Origin: Onthophagus taurus | Taxonomy: Eukaryota > Arthropoda > Insecta > Coleoptera > Scarabaeidae | Reading direction: 5' to 3' | Assembly (NCBI RefSeq): GCF_036711975.1 | Contig: NC_091967.1 | Coordinates: 3,162,001-3,226,000, forward strand | Length of the DNA: 64,000 bases | Position numbers and translations under genes: made by a program | Notes under the pieces: model-generated | Told to the model about the DNA's origin: nothing | What the model saw: the letters and a program-made list of their open reading frames with translations, nothing else | Database searches by the model: none | Shown: piece by piece, positions 1 through 11,695 of the stretch | Layout: every line of letters begins with the position of its first letter | Position numbering within the stretch: the first letter of the stretch is position 1

Positions 1-47
1 ATTAGTTCAGCCAGAACATCAGTAAATAAGATACGATATAAAATTCT

Positions 48-263
48 TTGAAAATGAATTTCCAACTAAATATTTTCAAAACGAAAAACATGGAAGTGAA
101 TTCTAAAAAATTAGATATTAAATGGATTGAATGGGATGAGGTGCCGATGAAAGCTTGTACTAGATTAAATAAGAAAATGAAAAGGCTGGACCGGAAACAA
201 ATCGGCCATGTTAAGAAATCGACATTGACTGGATCAAGAAAATCTAAATTATTAAATTTGTAA
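48..263 (+). pseudogene. Partial copy of the Nop2 C-terminal tail
   Basis: A 71-codon frame (a second ATG at 90 would give 57 residues) encodes a basic tail that aligns with the last ~45 residues of the Nop2 protein at 4951-7371. Shared landmarks are WDEVP, a following NKK, and a lysine-rich end with KKS. Roughly half of the aligned positions are identical, so the copy is old. The frame is closed upstream by in-frame stops near the window edge, and no SAM-binding or catalytic part is visible. It lies on the opposite strand to Nop2, converging on DNAAF3. It could be the last exon of a diverged Nop2 paralogue that starts outside the window, or a dead fragment. The tail resemblance is seen directly; its status is unresolved. 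Confidence 0.5.
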
Positions 264-394
264 GACGTTTATTGTTTAATTTGAATGTAATCACATTTTA
301 ATTATTTACAAATAAGTAAATTAACTGTAAATGTTTTAATATTACAAATATGTTGTTAAAACACGTGTTTTATAAATAATAACTCATTACGTTA
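264..394. other. AT-rich spacer between converging frames
   Basis: A short spacer between the Nop2-tail copy and the DNAAF3 stop codon. I see no further structure. Confidence 0.5.
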
Positions 395-1726
395 TTATTT
401 TATAATAAACTTAAAATATTTACTCATTGTTGGGTTGAATTCTATTTCCTTTTTATCTAATTCCCCGATTTTATCTAAAACATTTTTTTTATATTCTTCC
501 AAGTCTTTTTCTCTGCAATTTAAAACAAAAAGGCAATTTTCTATGTACAAAAGAGATTGATTGTTTGCTATTTTTTCAATTAAATCTTGTTCAATATTTT
601 TGATATAACTCGAATTAAAATATACCACATCGAATAAGTTGTGAAATTTTTCTTTATGTTTCATGGATGATAACATTTGTAACGACAAAAACGTCACGGT
701 AAAATCCTCAATTTCAATACATTTTCTCACCTTTTTCTTAACAACATTTTTTTCCTGTTGTACATCAGTAACTTTTAAATCATTTAATTGTGCGACGCAA
801 TACCCTAAGTTCACATCGCTAGTTTTTTGGTGAGTATAATTAGAGTTATAATGTATCTCATGAAAAATTTCTCTTAAATTCCTTTCAGTTACATCAGTTG
901 ATCGGTTTGCATATAAATTGTTGGTTTTCGTTAAAAATGTTGGATCTGAACATTCCAAACCGTACGTAACAAACGGCCCGGTAATAATATCACCTAAATA
1001 TCCGTAATGGAGAAATTTTTCACCATTCGGAATGACCCCAGTAACCATTGATCGATTTGGTTTCGAAACTTCCGATTCTAACCAAGAGAAAGCGACACCA
1101 GTACTTCGAAAATATTGATATTCCTGGCCTCCAACAATATTTCCTCCGATGGCATGGAATCTCATTTGAAGATCCCAATCGAACGCGCCTTTTTTGTTAT
1201 CATATCTAACCCCTAAAGTTTTTCTTACCCTTTTATCCCAACAATCGCAAATATCGAACGGATCGATCCCACCCCAAAATTTAAAAACATTTTCGATATA
1301 ATCTCTATCTTTGTATTTAATATCCAGTTTTAAAAACGGCATTATTTCGTTCATATACTCATAATTTGTGATCATTTCAACAAAATCCGACGATCTTGAT
1401 GATAGGTAATTTGCAACTGCTGGTCTAATCATACTGTTTCCGTACAGTTCCATAAAATACCTGGTTTTTTGGACGATTCCGAGTTCTTCTTCCGGTCGTA
1501 AGGCAAGATAAAGTAAAAGGATTTGTTTCGCAACCGCTTCTTGACAAGACTCCATTATGAAAAAATTTAATTTTATGTGTTTTCTTGTGTAACGCTTCGC
1601 TAACGTTTTTAAAATGTGACGGCAATCTGAACTGCCAACCAGTAAAATATTTACCTCATCATTTAGATGAACGTGTCTATTTAGTTCTCCCGCAAGATCT
1701 AAAGCTGGAGTTAAACCCCAAAGCAT
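395..1726 (-). CDS. DNAAF3: Dynein axonemal assembly factor 3, intronless
   Basis: A 443-residue uninterrupted frame. The N-terminus has the family opening WGLTPALDL (residues 3-11), then NILLVGSSDCRHILKTLAKR, the methyltransferase-like fold typical of DNAAF3, and FWGGIDPFDICDCWDKRVRK near residue 150. The central part keeps FDWDLQMRFHAIGG and TGPFVTYGLEC. DNAAF3 is a cytoplasmic factor that helps preassemble outer and inner dynein arms, so in insects it should act in cells with motile or sensory axonemes (sperm, chordotonal neurons). The start at 1726 fits the family N-terminus. There is no intron, whereas the other recognised genes here are spliced. The frame is intact, so it is either a genuine single-exon gene or a functional retrocopy. 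Confidence 0.85.
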   Translation of the reverse strand: MLWGLTPALDLAGELNRHVHLNDEVNILLVGSSDCRHILKTLAKRYTRKHIKLNFFIMESCQEAVAKQILLLYLALRPEEELGIVQKTRYFMELYGNSMIRPAVANYLSSRSSDFVEMITNYEYMNEIMPFLKLDIKYKDRDYIENVFKFWGGIDPFDICDCWDKRVRKTLGVRYDNKKGAFDWDLQMRFHAIGGNIVGGQEYQYFRSTGVAFSWLESEVSKPNRSMVTGVIPNGEKFLHYGYLGDIITGPFVTYGLECSDPTFLTKTNNLYANRSTDVTERNLREIFHEIHYNSNYTHQKTSDVNLGYCVAQLNDLKVTDVQQEKNVVKKKVRKCIEIEDFTVTFLSLQMLSSMKHKEKFHNLFDVVYFNSSYIKNIEQDLIEKIANNQSLLYIENCLFVLNCREKDLEEYKKNVLDKIGELDKKEIEFNPTMSKYFKFIIK

Positions 1727-1821
1727 ATTTTTTTAAGAAAAATTGACTGACTTTTACTATTTTTATTATGTATCAATATCAAGGAGAATATTGATCAAAC
1801 TTTTACCATGGAAACTTAATA

Positions 1822-2027
1822 TACAGGGTGAGTCAGAAAGAATTTGGTAGTTTTGTATTTTCGAGCATGATAAATACCAATTTGAAACTTGTTTTGTTAT
1901 TGCTCATAGAGGGCGCTAGATACGCACTGCTCGTTTGATGAATCAAATCATAAATTTTTTGGCTATCGAGCTACGACCAATAATACGACCGGTATTTGGA
2001 TTTCCCATTCTTTCTAACTCACCTGTA
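1822..2027. mobile_element. Short inverted-repeat element with TACAGGG end
   Basis: About 206 bp bounded by TACAGGGTGAGTCAGAAAGA on the left and, inverted, TACAGGTGAGTTAGAAAGAA on the right, with TA on both outer sides. There is no coding capacity. A TA target plus a CAGGGTG terminus fits a non-autonomous Tc1/mariner-type MITE; the superfamily is inferred. Confidence 0.6.
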
Positions 2028-2081
2028 TAGTTACAATGAAGTTTAACTTGGATATTAATCCCAATTAATCCCTAACATTGA

Positions 2082-2766
2082 GTGCGTTCACCAGAGAATT
2101 CCATTTACGTTGGCAAACGCAAACGGATTACGATTGCGTTGGTGATTTGGTGAACGTCCAATTTTTCTATAGACATATGGTTTGATAACAACAGATGGCG
2201 CTTTAATGACAATTATTTACAATTTTAATTAATTTATAGGTACATACCTCTCAATTTATCATGAATTTCTTCATTTTCAAAGACAGTACACACCAACCCA
2301 TTAAATAAATAATTTCGGGCTTCTGCCATTCTTTTTTGTTGATTTTAAATTTAATGGCCGCGTTCACCAACTGTCAACGTTTGCAAACAGAGAGCAGACT
2401 GTTGGCAACACTTCTGGTGAACGCAACGCTAACTTCAAACGTGTTTGGTAAACGGCCGCCATTTTATCAATCGTATGATTTTTCCGTTAGCAAACGCAAA
2501 CGGTGTTTGCTGTTTGTGTCATCTTAAATTTAAAATCAACAAAAAAGAATGGCAGAAGCCCGAAATTATTTATTTAATGGGTTAGTGTATACTATCTTTG
2601 AAAATGAAGAAATTCATGATAAATTGAGCGGTATGATCTATAAATAAATTAAAATTGTAAATAATTGTCATTAAAGCGCCATCTGTTGTTATCAAACCAT
2701 ATGTCTATAGAACCATATGTCTATTTGCGTTTGCCAACGTAAACGGAATTCTCTGGTGAACGCGCC
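2082..2766. mobile_element. Foldback element, GCGTTCACC ends
   Basis: A ~685-bp palindrome. The left arm (GCGTTCACCAGAGAATTCC) is mirrored on the right (GGAATTCTCTGGTGAACGC). The arms run ~250 bp, including a mirrored AGATGGCGC at 2193 and 2676. The hexamer CATTGA flanks both sides (2076-2081 and 2767-2772) as a possible target duplication. The centre (2354-2430) holds further inverted GCGTTCACCA/TGGTGAACGC motifs, so a smaller copy may be nested inside. The frame at 2336-2527 has no protein-like features. Confidence 0.65.
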
Positions 2767-2772
2767 CATTGA

Positions 2773-3942
2773 TTTAAAGAAGCGATTGAAAGGAAAAAAG
2801 AGGGTTATATTTATTGTTGTCGAGTCATTATTAAGGCGATTATTATCTAGGGAGTTGAAAACTAGGATCTAAGATCAAAAACATACTTTTGCTGTAAAAA
2901 TATATGTAAGTAAATTAAAACATTTTTAGGTTATGTCATTTTTTGGGTCTAAATAAAACTAAAATTAAAAACTTTTGAATTATGCCGGGCATTTCGATTT
3001 TTCTTAAACGTGGTGTTTAACATATCTACAGTCGATTTATCTTGTTTTCCACTCATTTTCATTGGAAATTATTAATTATTCTTGAAAATAAAAACGATAT
3101 AACCTCAAATGAGTTGTTTGTGATGGAGGTACCAATTTAAAAAAATTAAAGGCACTAAATTTGAGAAAGTCTAACAATAAGTTTTGATTTGAGATTATGT
3201 TGCAACCTAATTAACATAGAAATAAATAAATAGCAATTTAATACAAAAAAAATTAATATAATAGTAGTATAAATTATAATTAATTTAAATTAAAATTATT
3301 TAAAAAAATTTATTTAAACTTGGTGACATTTAATTATTTCCATTACCAACCTCACGAAGGATCCAAGGATCTTTGATAGGAGAACTTGGGACTGATTGTA
3401 TGTCGAAATCCCACCGTAAGATGGCATTAGCGTCTATACTGAAATAATTTAATTAAACTAACAATTTTATTATTAATAGTGAGAATGATGAGAGACAGCA
3501 ATAACAATTATTATCAGTATCATTCTTTTAATTTAAAAAGTATAGATTCCAATTAGTGTTATATTTTTAAATTTGCTGCTAACTTCAAGTTTTAAAATTA
3601 TAAAGTTGAAGTTTGTTCAGAATGACATATGAAACGTCATTTTAAAGTGATTTTTCGGTAAGAGTCAAGTAAGAGTATGTTAAAGTAATAATGGTATGAT
3701 TAAATAATTAGATTGTAATTGACATTATAGCTTTGTTTCAGCTAACGTTATAAGTTGATGGAAGCTCGTCAGATACAATCTCACATGTCATATGATGCAG
3801 TGATATTCAAATGTGCGGCATTATTTGACAGGTGTAATTGCCAGAGGTAATTGCATCTGAGGGATTCCCAACCAGTCGCTTCAAACACTTTCCAAACAAT
3901 TATTCTGTGGTTGGAGCTTTTATATATAAACCCAATCCAACC
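2773..3942. other. Intergenic AT-rich DNA, nothing recognised
   Basis: No credible frame, RNA gene or clear repeat is visible. A more GC-balanced patch at about 3320-3440 stands out from AT-rich flanks, but I cannot assign it. Confidence 0.4.
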
Positions 3943-4269
3943 CAAGGACAGTAGAATCTAACAGGACTGCTACCTACATCCATTGTTGTGACAACCTGCC
4001 CGCAAACTACGTCACACCATTTTCCACGCCCAGCTGTTGTTATGGTCTATGCGTTTGCTATGTATTTTTAGAGGTTATATCCTAGATGTATTCATATTAT
4101 TTTTGAAGTTTTATATTTTTAGACGTATTAATGTCTATCATATAACCTCTAAAAACGCAGACAGTTACCAGGCGTGGCAAATAGTGTGACGTAGAGTGCG
4201 GGCAACCAATCCCTAGTGGTCTACAAAAATACAATGGATTAGCAGTCCTGTTTGATTCTACTGTCCTTG
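3943..4269. repeat. Foldback palindrome
   Basis: The left arm starts CAAGGACAGTAGAATC and its inverted counterpart ends at 4269. The inner arms (GTTTGC/AGAGGTTATAT and ATATAACCTCT/GCAGAC) flank a centre near 4106. The arms have diverged by indels. It looks like a non-autonomous foldback element. The minus-strand frame at 4097-4351 overlapping it is a by-product. Confidence 0.55.
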
Positions 4270-4950
4270 AATCCAACCTATATTCTAGTGGTTCGGTTTT
4301 TAGCTGAATAATTCCAAAATATCCCCAACAGATGGCGCCATATGCGTTCAATTTTTAATACGAAGTTTTTGTTAAGAGAGTTGCATTTCTACGAAGCTAT
4401 TTTTTATGCAAGGTAGTCTCCAACTGATTTTCTCAAGTACATTTTTCGTCATATTTCGACTTAAAAAAACCAATAATTCTCTTTAATAAGTAAACATAAA
4501 CGTCTTAAAAGGTACAAAATAAGTAATTTTGATTTTTCTCAACAAGATAGGACAAAAGTCGTTTCTTTTTAGCGAATAGAAAAGTTTTGGCGACCACTTT
4601 GAAAATTGACTTTGATTTTTAATAAAAAATTATCAATTATTGTATAATTTGACGAATTTTGAGTTTCAATGTTGGTAATTTTGACAGAAATTCCCTGATA
4701 AATTACTTATCGAAAAAGGTTATGTTTTAACCTTAACATTTATTTAAATATTTATAAAAATGATAACAAAATTAAATAAATTCGTGTATATTGTATATGA
4801 TGAAAAGTGCTAAATTAGAGTTAGAATAGAATTAGGATTTAATTAAATAAAAAGATAACAAAAAAATCGAAATTATAACATTTTTCGTTTATTTCCTATA
4901 AAAAAATTATATTAAACAATAGTTACAGACAATGAGAGATAAAAATAAAA
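4270..4950. other. Intergenic AT-rich DNA downstream of Nop2
   Basis: Contains one AGATGGCGC motif at 4330-4338 and the likely Nop2 3' UTR and polyadenylation region nearest 4950. No gene is seen. Confidence 0.4.
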
Positions 4951-7371
4951 TTATCGTAATTTTTTAGCACGAATTAGTTTACTTTTTTTCAATTCTCCAA
5001 TATTCTTTTTCTTGTCCTGTTTCAATTTTTTGTTTATTTTAAGAGTCGCTTCTAATGGAACTTCATCCCACTCCATAATTTTTGCATTTTTACTTAATTT
5101 CGTTTCCTTCAAATTTGTAACCTGCTTTTCTTTCTTCATGACTTTTGGTGATTTTTTCGGCGAAATATTTTCTTCGATTTTTTTAGGAGATACTTTCTTT
5201 ATTTCTTTTATTTTAGTGGGACTACTAGATTTTGTGGGAGTAGAATTTTTGATTTCTTTTGAAACAGTTTTTTGAGGAGAAATTGATTTCTTACTTAACC
5301 GTTTTTTCAAATTTTTATTTTCTAGTTTTTCAGATGAAGTATCTAATTGATTTACTTTCTCAGATTGAGATGAATGTTTAATCTTCTTTTTTGGGGGCTC
5401 CTTTAAATCGTTTTGTTTGGTTGAAATCTTGGTTTTCTTGGAATCTGAAGTCTTTTTCTTCTCTGTCTTAACAGTTTCTTCTTCAATTTCATCATCATCA
5501 TTATCATTGAGATCTACTTCTTCATCATCTCGAATTTGTGGAATATCATTTGAAAACTTCTTTAATTTAGCAACATAAAACCCATCCATGTTATGAGAAT
5601 GTGGATAAAATCTTTTGGTTAATTTAACAGTGGGATGAAATCTATATTGTCGATAATTAGTAAATCCTTCACTACCAAATTCCAACCCTGTATCAACTAA
5701 TTTAACGTTACGCTTTTTCAAAGCATAGTCAATAACAGCTTCGTTTTCTTCTGGTAAAATAGAACAAGTCGAATAAACGATGTAACCCCCGCTTGATGAT
5801 TTAGCATTAACACAATCGATTGCAGCTAATAATAATTCGCGTTGCAACGTGAAACATCGCTGTATATCGGTTTCATCTCGGCTCGTTTTTACGCTGGGGT
5901 CTTTTCCAATAACCCCTGTACCTGTACAAGGTGCGTCTAATAAAACTCTGTCGAATCCTTTCAAAAGTTTCGGGTATTTTCGCCCATCCACTGAAGTAAC
6001 GACGGAATTTATAACACCTAACCTATGAAAATTGCCAACAACAGCTTTAATACGATCCGGATTAACATCATTTGCAAATAAAACGCCGGTATTTTTCATA
6101 ATAGCCGCAATATGGGATGCTTTCCCACCAGGGGCTGCACACATATCTAAAATTCTTTCATTTTCTTGCGGGGCTAAAGCCATTACAGGTAGAAAACTAG
6201 AAGCTCCTTGAATCATATAATGACCAGCTAAATACTCTGGGGTGGCTCCTATAGGAACTTGACTCGAATAAATGACCAAACCAACTTTTGACCACTTCCC
6301 AATTGGATCTAAATTAACCCCTCTGTTAATTAGAGCTTGAGCTAAATCACGACGGCGAGCTTTTAAGCTATTTGTACGCACGGTTAATGGTCGTTGGACT
6401 TCGCTTGCTTCTAAAAATTCTAATAATTCAGTTAAAGGAAATAATTGCATTAATTTTTCCATTAAAAAATCGTTATAACTAAAATATGAGCACAAATCTT
6501 TTTTTAATAGTGTTATGTATTCAGCTCTTGGATGTTTGGAATCTCTAAGTTTATTAAAATCTGATAAAACTGTGATGATGTCTTTCATTCTTTGTTGGAT
6601 ATCTTGCAAATTTTTGGTTTCTTTCTCTTCTTCTTCAGTGGGAAATTGGAATATATCTTGGTTGCCTATGTTTAATTGAAGTTCTTCTTCAGCTAATTTT
6701 TGTTCTTTTTTTAATTTCTTTTTAAGAATTTTTGTTTGTTTTTCAATTGGTAAAAGATCTTCATCATCTTCATCAGAAACTTGATCATCTTCAGATATAT
6801 TTTCATCAAAATCATCCTCAACTTCATCATCAGACATATCATTTAATGACTCTAACTTTACTTCATCATCATCATCATCACTTTTTGATTCTAAATCACC
6901 ATTTTGATGTCCATTAATTTTCTTTCCAATCTGATTTCTTTTTTTATCCCTTGATTTTGGTTGGAGCCATTCTTTATTATCATCACTGTATCCTTTAATT
7001 TTTTCTTGAACAATTTCTTCATCATCAGAAGAGTTTTCTGAATCATCATCATCATCGCTGTTGTATTTCTTTTTAATTTTTTGTTTAGGTTTTTGATTAA
7101 TTTTTTTGTTATTTTTGCGTTGTTCTCTCGCTAATTCCTGTTTTTCTAAACGCTTTCTTTGTCGCAGTTTTTGGTTCCTACTTAACTTTTTCGTTTCATC
7201 TTTTGGTTCTTCTAAAAATTTTAAAATCAATTATAAACTAAATGATTTAAAAATGATGATTTTTTACTTACGTAGTTGTTTACTAAACGTCGGTGGTTTT
7301 TGCTTTTTCGATTTCCTTCCCGGACCTTTCTTTACAATCACGGTTTCATCAAATTTCGCTTTTCTACCCAT
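4951..7371 (-). CDS. Nop2: 25S/28S rRNA m5C methyltransferase Nop2 (NOL1)
   Basis: Two exons: 7371-7272 and 7211-4951. The first codes MGRKAKFDETVIVKKGPGRK and onward to a GTAAGT donor in phase 1. The acceptor is TTTTTAG. The joined frame is 786 residues. Residues 1-~200 are a lysine-rich and acidic nucleolar region with several aspartate runs. The NOL1/NOP2/Sun core has the SAM-binding motif DMCAAPGGKASHIA (~389), the motif IV cysteine in DAPCTGTG (~460) and the catalytic cysteine in YSTCSI (~514). The C-terminus is a long lysine-rich tail ending WDEVPLEATLKINKK. Nop2 methylates large-subunit rRNA and is needed for 60S assembly in the nucleolus. It is divergent with MyD88 across 361 bp. The 60-bp intron was inferred from the closed frame at the exon 2 start. 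Confidence 0.93.
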
Positions 7372-7732
7372 ATTTATAAATTAATGCGCACGTGAAACAA
7401 TTTATTAAAAAGTGAGGTTATCGTACACATGGATATGTCAAATAATTCCTAAAAGATTCCTCAAAGATGTCGCCACTTTTTCAAACCTTTATTTTACCTA
7501 AATTGTAGTTAATTTTATATACAATTAAATTTTAAAGAATTTATTGAGTTAATTATTTAATACATATTTAAAATTAATTAATATTAACGACTTAATTATA
7601 AGATTTATTTTAATAATTTAATTAATAATCAAAAGATGGCGCTTAAAAATTGCGATGAAATCACCTGAAATGTCAACACATATTAGGTTATGTGTTCTTA
7701 TAATTTTACAAATATTATAATAAATATTTAAA
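7372..7732. promoter_or_regulatory. Divergent promoter region Nop2 / MyD88
   Basis: The 361 bp between the start codons of two outward-reading genes. It is AT-rich with no obvious TATA assignment. AGATGGCGC at 7634-7642 lies 99 bp upstream of the MyD88 ATG; a related AGATGTCGCC sits at 7465-7474. A shared promoter is inferred from geometry. Confidence 0.5.
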
Positions 7733-9035
7733 ATGAGCGATTCCACAACGAATGAAAAATTTAACGTGTCAATTAGTATATTAAGCGCAACTGCAAGAAC
7801 AATATTATCGACTTTATTAAATCCACCTAAATGTATACCTACAAAAGAAAATTTACAAAGGTAACTTCAATAATGACTCACTAAATTTCGAAATAAATTA
7901 TAATTTCGTCTTTTGATTAGGGATTGGTATGGTTTGGCAGATTTATTAGGATATAGCAGTGAAGAAATATCATTATTTCGTATAAGCAGTGACCCAACAA
8001 ATAATATATTACAAAAATGGGAAAGTTGCGAAGATAGTATAATCGCGAAATTACTGTGTTGTCTTCAAAAAATGGATCGATTTGATATAATCGCCGATAT
8101 TTTTGATATAATAAGTAGGAATTCAATACCATAATATGATATTTTCATATCAAAATTTTATTTTTAGTTAGTGACATAGCTTTGTATGAAAACAGCAATA
8201 AGGCCGGGTCTAACAACATAGATACATCACTTTTTATAACAATAAAGGATTATGAATACCACCGACGGGGTTTACAACCAATAATATATCATGCGTCTAT
8301 TTTATATGCTCCTGAAGATGTTGATTTTGCATACGAAATAGTTAGTCATTTAGAAAATAAGTTTAAAATGAATATATTTGTGCCCGAACGTGATCTCATT
8401 GTTGGTATAATGGAGAAAAATGCAACAATGCGAATAATTGCGAGTAGATGTCAAAAACTACTCACCATTTTGTCCCCCGCTTTCATAGAAAGTAGTGTTA
8501 ATAAATACTTTCTTAGTTTTGCTCAATCTTTAGGTGTAGGTAAAGATTTAAATTAAACAAGAAATTAATTTGTTTTATTCTTTTTTAATTTTTTAAGATA
8601 ACAGTATGAGAAAAATCATCCCTATAGTTTATAAAATCTGTGATATACCAATTGAATTACAACCCATTCATAAATTATCATACAAGTCTGCTTGGCCAGG
8701 TAACTTTTACGAAAAATTGCAATATTCTCTCCAAAAAGCTAAGTGGTAAATGCGGTTTTATAATTTTAAATTCGTGTTTTCATTTTTATTATTATTTTAG
8801 CATTGATACTTCAAATTCTTCATTTAAATCGACCGCGTCAATTAATGGTGGTGTATCTGCAATACAGAGTTTTCCTAAACATGACAATGTTGAAATATTA
8901 CAAACAATTAAGAAACCTGAAACGTCTGGAAGTATACCGAAGAAGAAGGTTGGGGTTGTACAAAAAGTTATGACAAAAATTGGGATTAAGAAGAAAAGAT
9001 CTAAGAAGAAAGAAATGGTGGAAGTAGCTGCTTAA
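7733..9035 (+). CDS. Myd88: MyD88 adaptor, death domain plus TIR domain
   Basis: Five exons joined by phase and consensus: 7733-7860, 7921-8114, 8168-8539, 8598-8745 and 8801-9035, giving 358 residues. The death domain covers ~residues 20-108 (DWYGLADLLGY, then NNILQKWES). The TIR domain covers ~147-275, with box 1 YHASILYAPED (148-158), a box 2 / BB loop FVPERDLIVG (178-187) and a box 3-like FYEKL (268-272). The C-terminus ends in a lysine cluster. MyD88 links Toll receptors to Pelle/Tube kinases through death-domain assembly at the membrane in NF-kB immune and developmental signalling. In box 2 the usual proline of the RDxxPG pattern is valine. All four introns are short (53-60 bp). Confidence 0.93.
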
Positions 9036-10668
9036 TTTTTTTTATGTTTTAAGAGACAGATTAATTGTTAAGTTATAATTAAGATATTAAACCATTGTTG
9101 TGTGGTTTGTTAAAAAGGAATTATATTTTATTACTGAAGTAGTTTATTGTATTTTCGTCCTTGTTTAAAAATTGTTTAGCAGACATAAATATCCCTTAAT
9201 GGAAAGGATTTCAGTCATGCGTAGCGGATGTAAGTAGCTTAATCTAATGGAGGAATTATAGCGCTAATGTGCATGAGCGATACCACGTACATTATTTTGA
9301 GACAAAGACTTCTTCGTTATGGATTTTTTTGTAAATCTATTAGACAAAAAGTCTACAATCCCACGTGATAAAGCCGAGGCGTTACAATATATTGGAATTT
9401 GTTATTAACTTGCTCAATTGTTTATTTATACTTAATTAATTGCTAAATATTTTCGCGACGTAATATAAACTATTCATGGATGATCTGCAGCTGTGTATTA
9501 AACATTGCAGTTCTTAAATTAATTCTTAAAAAAATTAAAGTAATCAGAACAATATTTATGTAACACAATCTTCACCTATTTTATTAAATAACGTTCTCAT
9601 TATGATCACTAATCAAAACTAAGATAAACACACGTCGTAATAAATTGTTAACGATTTGTAAACTGCAAGCAACGACTTTAATTAAACAGCTGTATACTTA
9701 TCATATTTTTACGCATTGCTGATAATCGACACCACAAAACAACGTAAATTGTACGTTTATTATTAAATATTTAGAGTTCCTAGAGATATCGTTAAGTGTA
9801 AAAGTTTTATTTAGCAACGTATTTATTTATAGTTGGATAAAAATATTTTAATTTCGGGGAACATTATCGGTTCGTCTGCATGTTCTCTTACGGAGAAGTG
9901 CACGTGTTTTGTAGACCAGCCTGACAAACGACTCATAAACGCTTCACTTTATATGAAGGGGATCTAAAATTAAAAACACCGTCTTCGCCTTTGATACACG
10001 ATATTTCATTATAAACAAGATGCGGTGAAGTTCGGGTTTCCGTTCTATAGCAACATCTAAAAACCATTCTATTTGATGATTGACCAAGTTAGAAATCCCG
10101 GTAAAATTCATGGTAAGTTCAACCCAAACTTAGTTTGCGTTCAAATTATATTTAAAGTACAACACGTGAAGGTCGTATATTTTAAAGTTATTACTTTTAT
10201 TAAAATTTACAATTTCTTGCTTTTGTGTTATTTGGATGAAAAAAAGTATAACCTTTAGCGAAGGGTATTAACTTTTAACTTAATACACCTCTATTCTGAG
10301 GGCACATAAGGGGCAATCAAATTCGTCCAATTCTACCTTATACGCGTGGGTGTTGGTGTGACGTAATAGGGCATAGGGCAAACAGGGAGCTGTACAGAGT
10401 AGGTTAGTCGGTAGCCTGGGGTTCATGAATGAAACGTGGGCGTACGGGCTGCGTGGGCGTGCGGATGTTACGATTAACAAGACCCCGTGGGGTATTGTAA
10501 CCCTCTAACATAATTCAAAATTACTGCCACGTAAAAAACCATGGATGAAAAGATATGACCTTTTACTTGGGAAATAACCGTGGGCAAAGAAATTTCGTTT
10601 GGAACATGAACATTAATTTTTGCTTACAAATTATTATTAATTCATTTAAATATTTTAAAATAAATATA
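9036..10668. other. Intergenic DNA, nothing recognised
   Basis: Includes the MyD88 3' UTR near 9040-9130. The rest has only short chance frames (for example 10073-10258 and 10280-10480) without domain-like features. No RNA gene or repeat boundary is visible. Confidence 0.4.
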
Positions 10669-10929
10669 AACTGACCGGCAAAAAAAACCGGCCACTATAA
10701 ATTTGCCACAACTTCAAAGCTGGCTTTCTCGCGAACCGCACATTCGATTTTGATGATTCTTTTTTTGATGGAAAGGTTGATTCTTCTGTAATAATCCTGT
10801 TATAGAAATTTTCGTTCAGATTTTAATTTGAGCACCCTGTGGGGTGCAGCTACTACAGCAGAGGGTATTACCTGGAATCAAACAGTAGCCCAATCTTTTC
10901 TGAGCATTTTCTTTTTTTCTTCACTCTAT

Positions 10930-11500
10930 TATCTCTGTTACTAACGAAGATGCAGTATTTTAAAGCCATCGCCTGTGAAAACAAGATGAGTGACAATAGT
11001 AGCTGATGACCGTTTTATTGTTCTAAGCAATCGTAGAACGACAGCTGTAGAGGCTCAGCATCGTTTTCAAATGATGCGTGCTGTTGATGTCAGTGAGAGA
11101 ACCATTCGCTGAAACCTTGCTAGAACTGGTCTGGCTGCAAGAAGGCTGCCAAAGGGCCGAGGCTGCTTCCTAGATATCGACGTGAGCGTCTTCAATCTGC
11201 GCGCTTACATGTGAATTAGGAGATCGAGCAATGGAGGAAGGAGTAGTGCAATGGAGGTCCTTTTTACGGATGAGTAGTGGTTTTGTCTACTATCACCCGA
11301 TAGTCAGGAGCGAATATGAAGATGTTGAAATGAAAGATTTGTGGACTATACAATAATTATGAAACGCGAAAGTTTCGATGGTGGTTCTGTGATGGTGTGG
11401 CCGGATATTTCCAAAGAAGCCTATACAGATTTTTAATCATTGTTAAAAGTGGCGCCTTAAATCACTGACCTTGAAAAGTAAAACTGGGCACCCGAAACAG
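10930..11500 (+). pseudogene. Degenerate Tc1 transposase, left copy
   Basis: Reading + with stops and frameshifts, one can follow DDRFIVL, RRTTAVEAQHRFQMMRAVDVSERTIR, then LFTDE (first catalytic Asp), and GGSVMVW. The N-terminal helix-turn-helix part is largely missing and the catalytic C-terminal half is absent or unreadable. It retains the GGSVMVW block that is deleted from the opposite copy. Confidence 0.65.
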
Positions 11501-11695
11501 TTTTGCAGAAGCACTTACATTTTCTTAGAATTACAGAATTGCGTACGTCCTTCATTATTGTAAACATCTGTTCTCAGTTCTAATATGCGGTAAAAACAAA
11601 GACAAATAAACAAGAAAACAAATTTAATTTAATGTAATAATTAATAATAACACGAAAATTAATAGCGTGTGTGCCCCTCACGAGCCAAAGTAACG

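Noticed and set aside
1425-1625. 66-codon minus-strand frame
   Set aside because: Lies within DNAAF3 in another frame and shows no independent features.
5012-5275. 87-codon plus-strand frame, hydrophobic
   Set aside because: Antisense of the Lys-rich Nop2 tail; the Phe/Ile-rich translation is the mirror of lysine codons.
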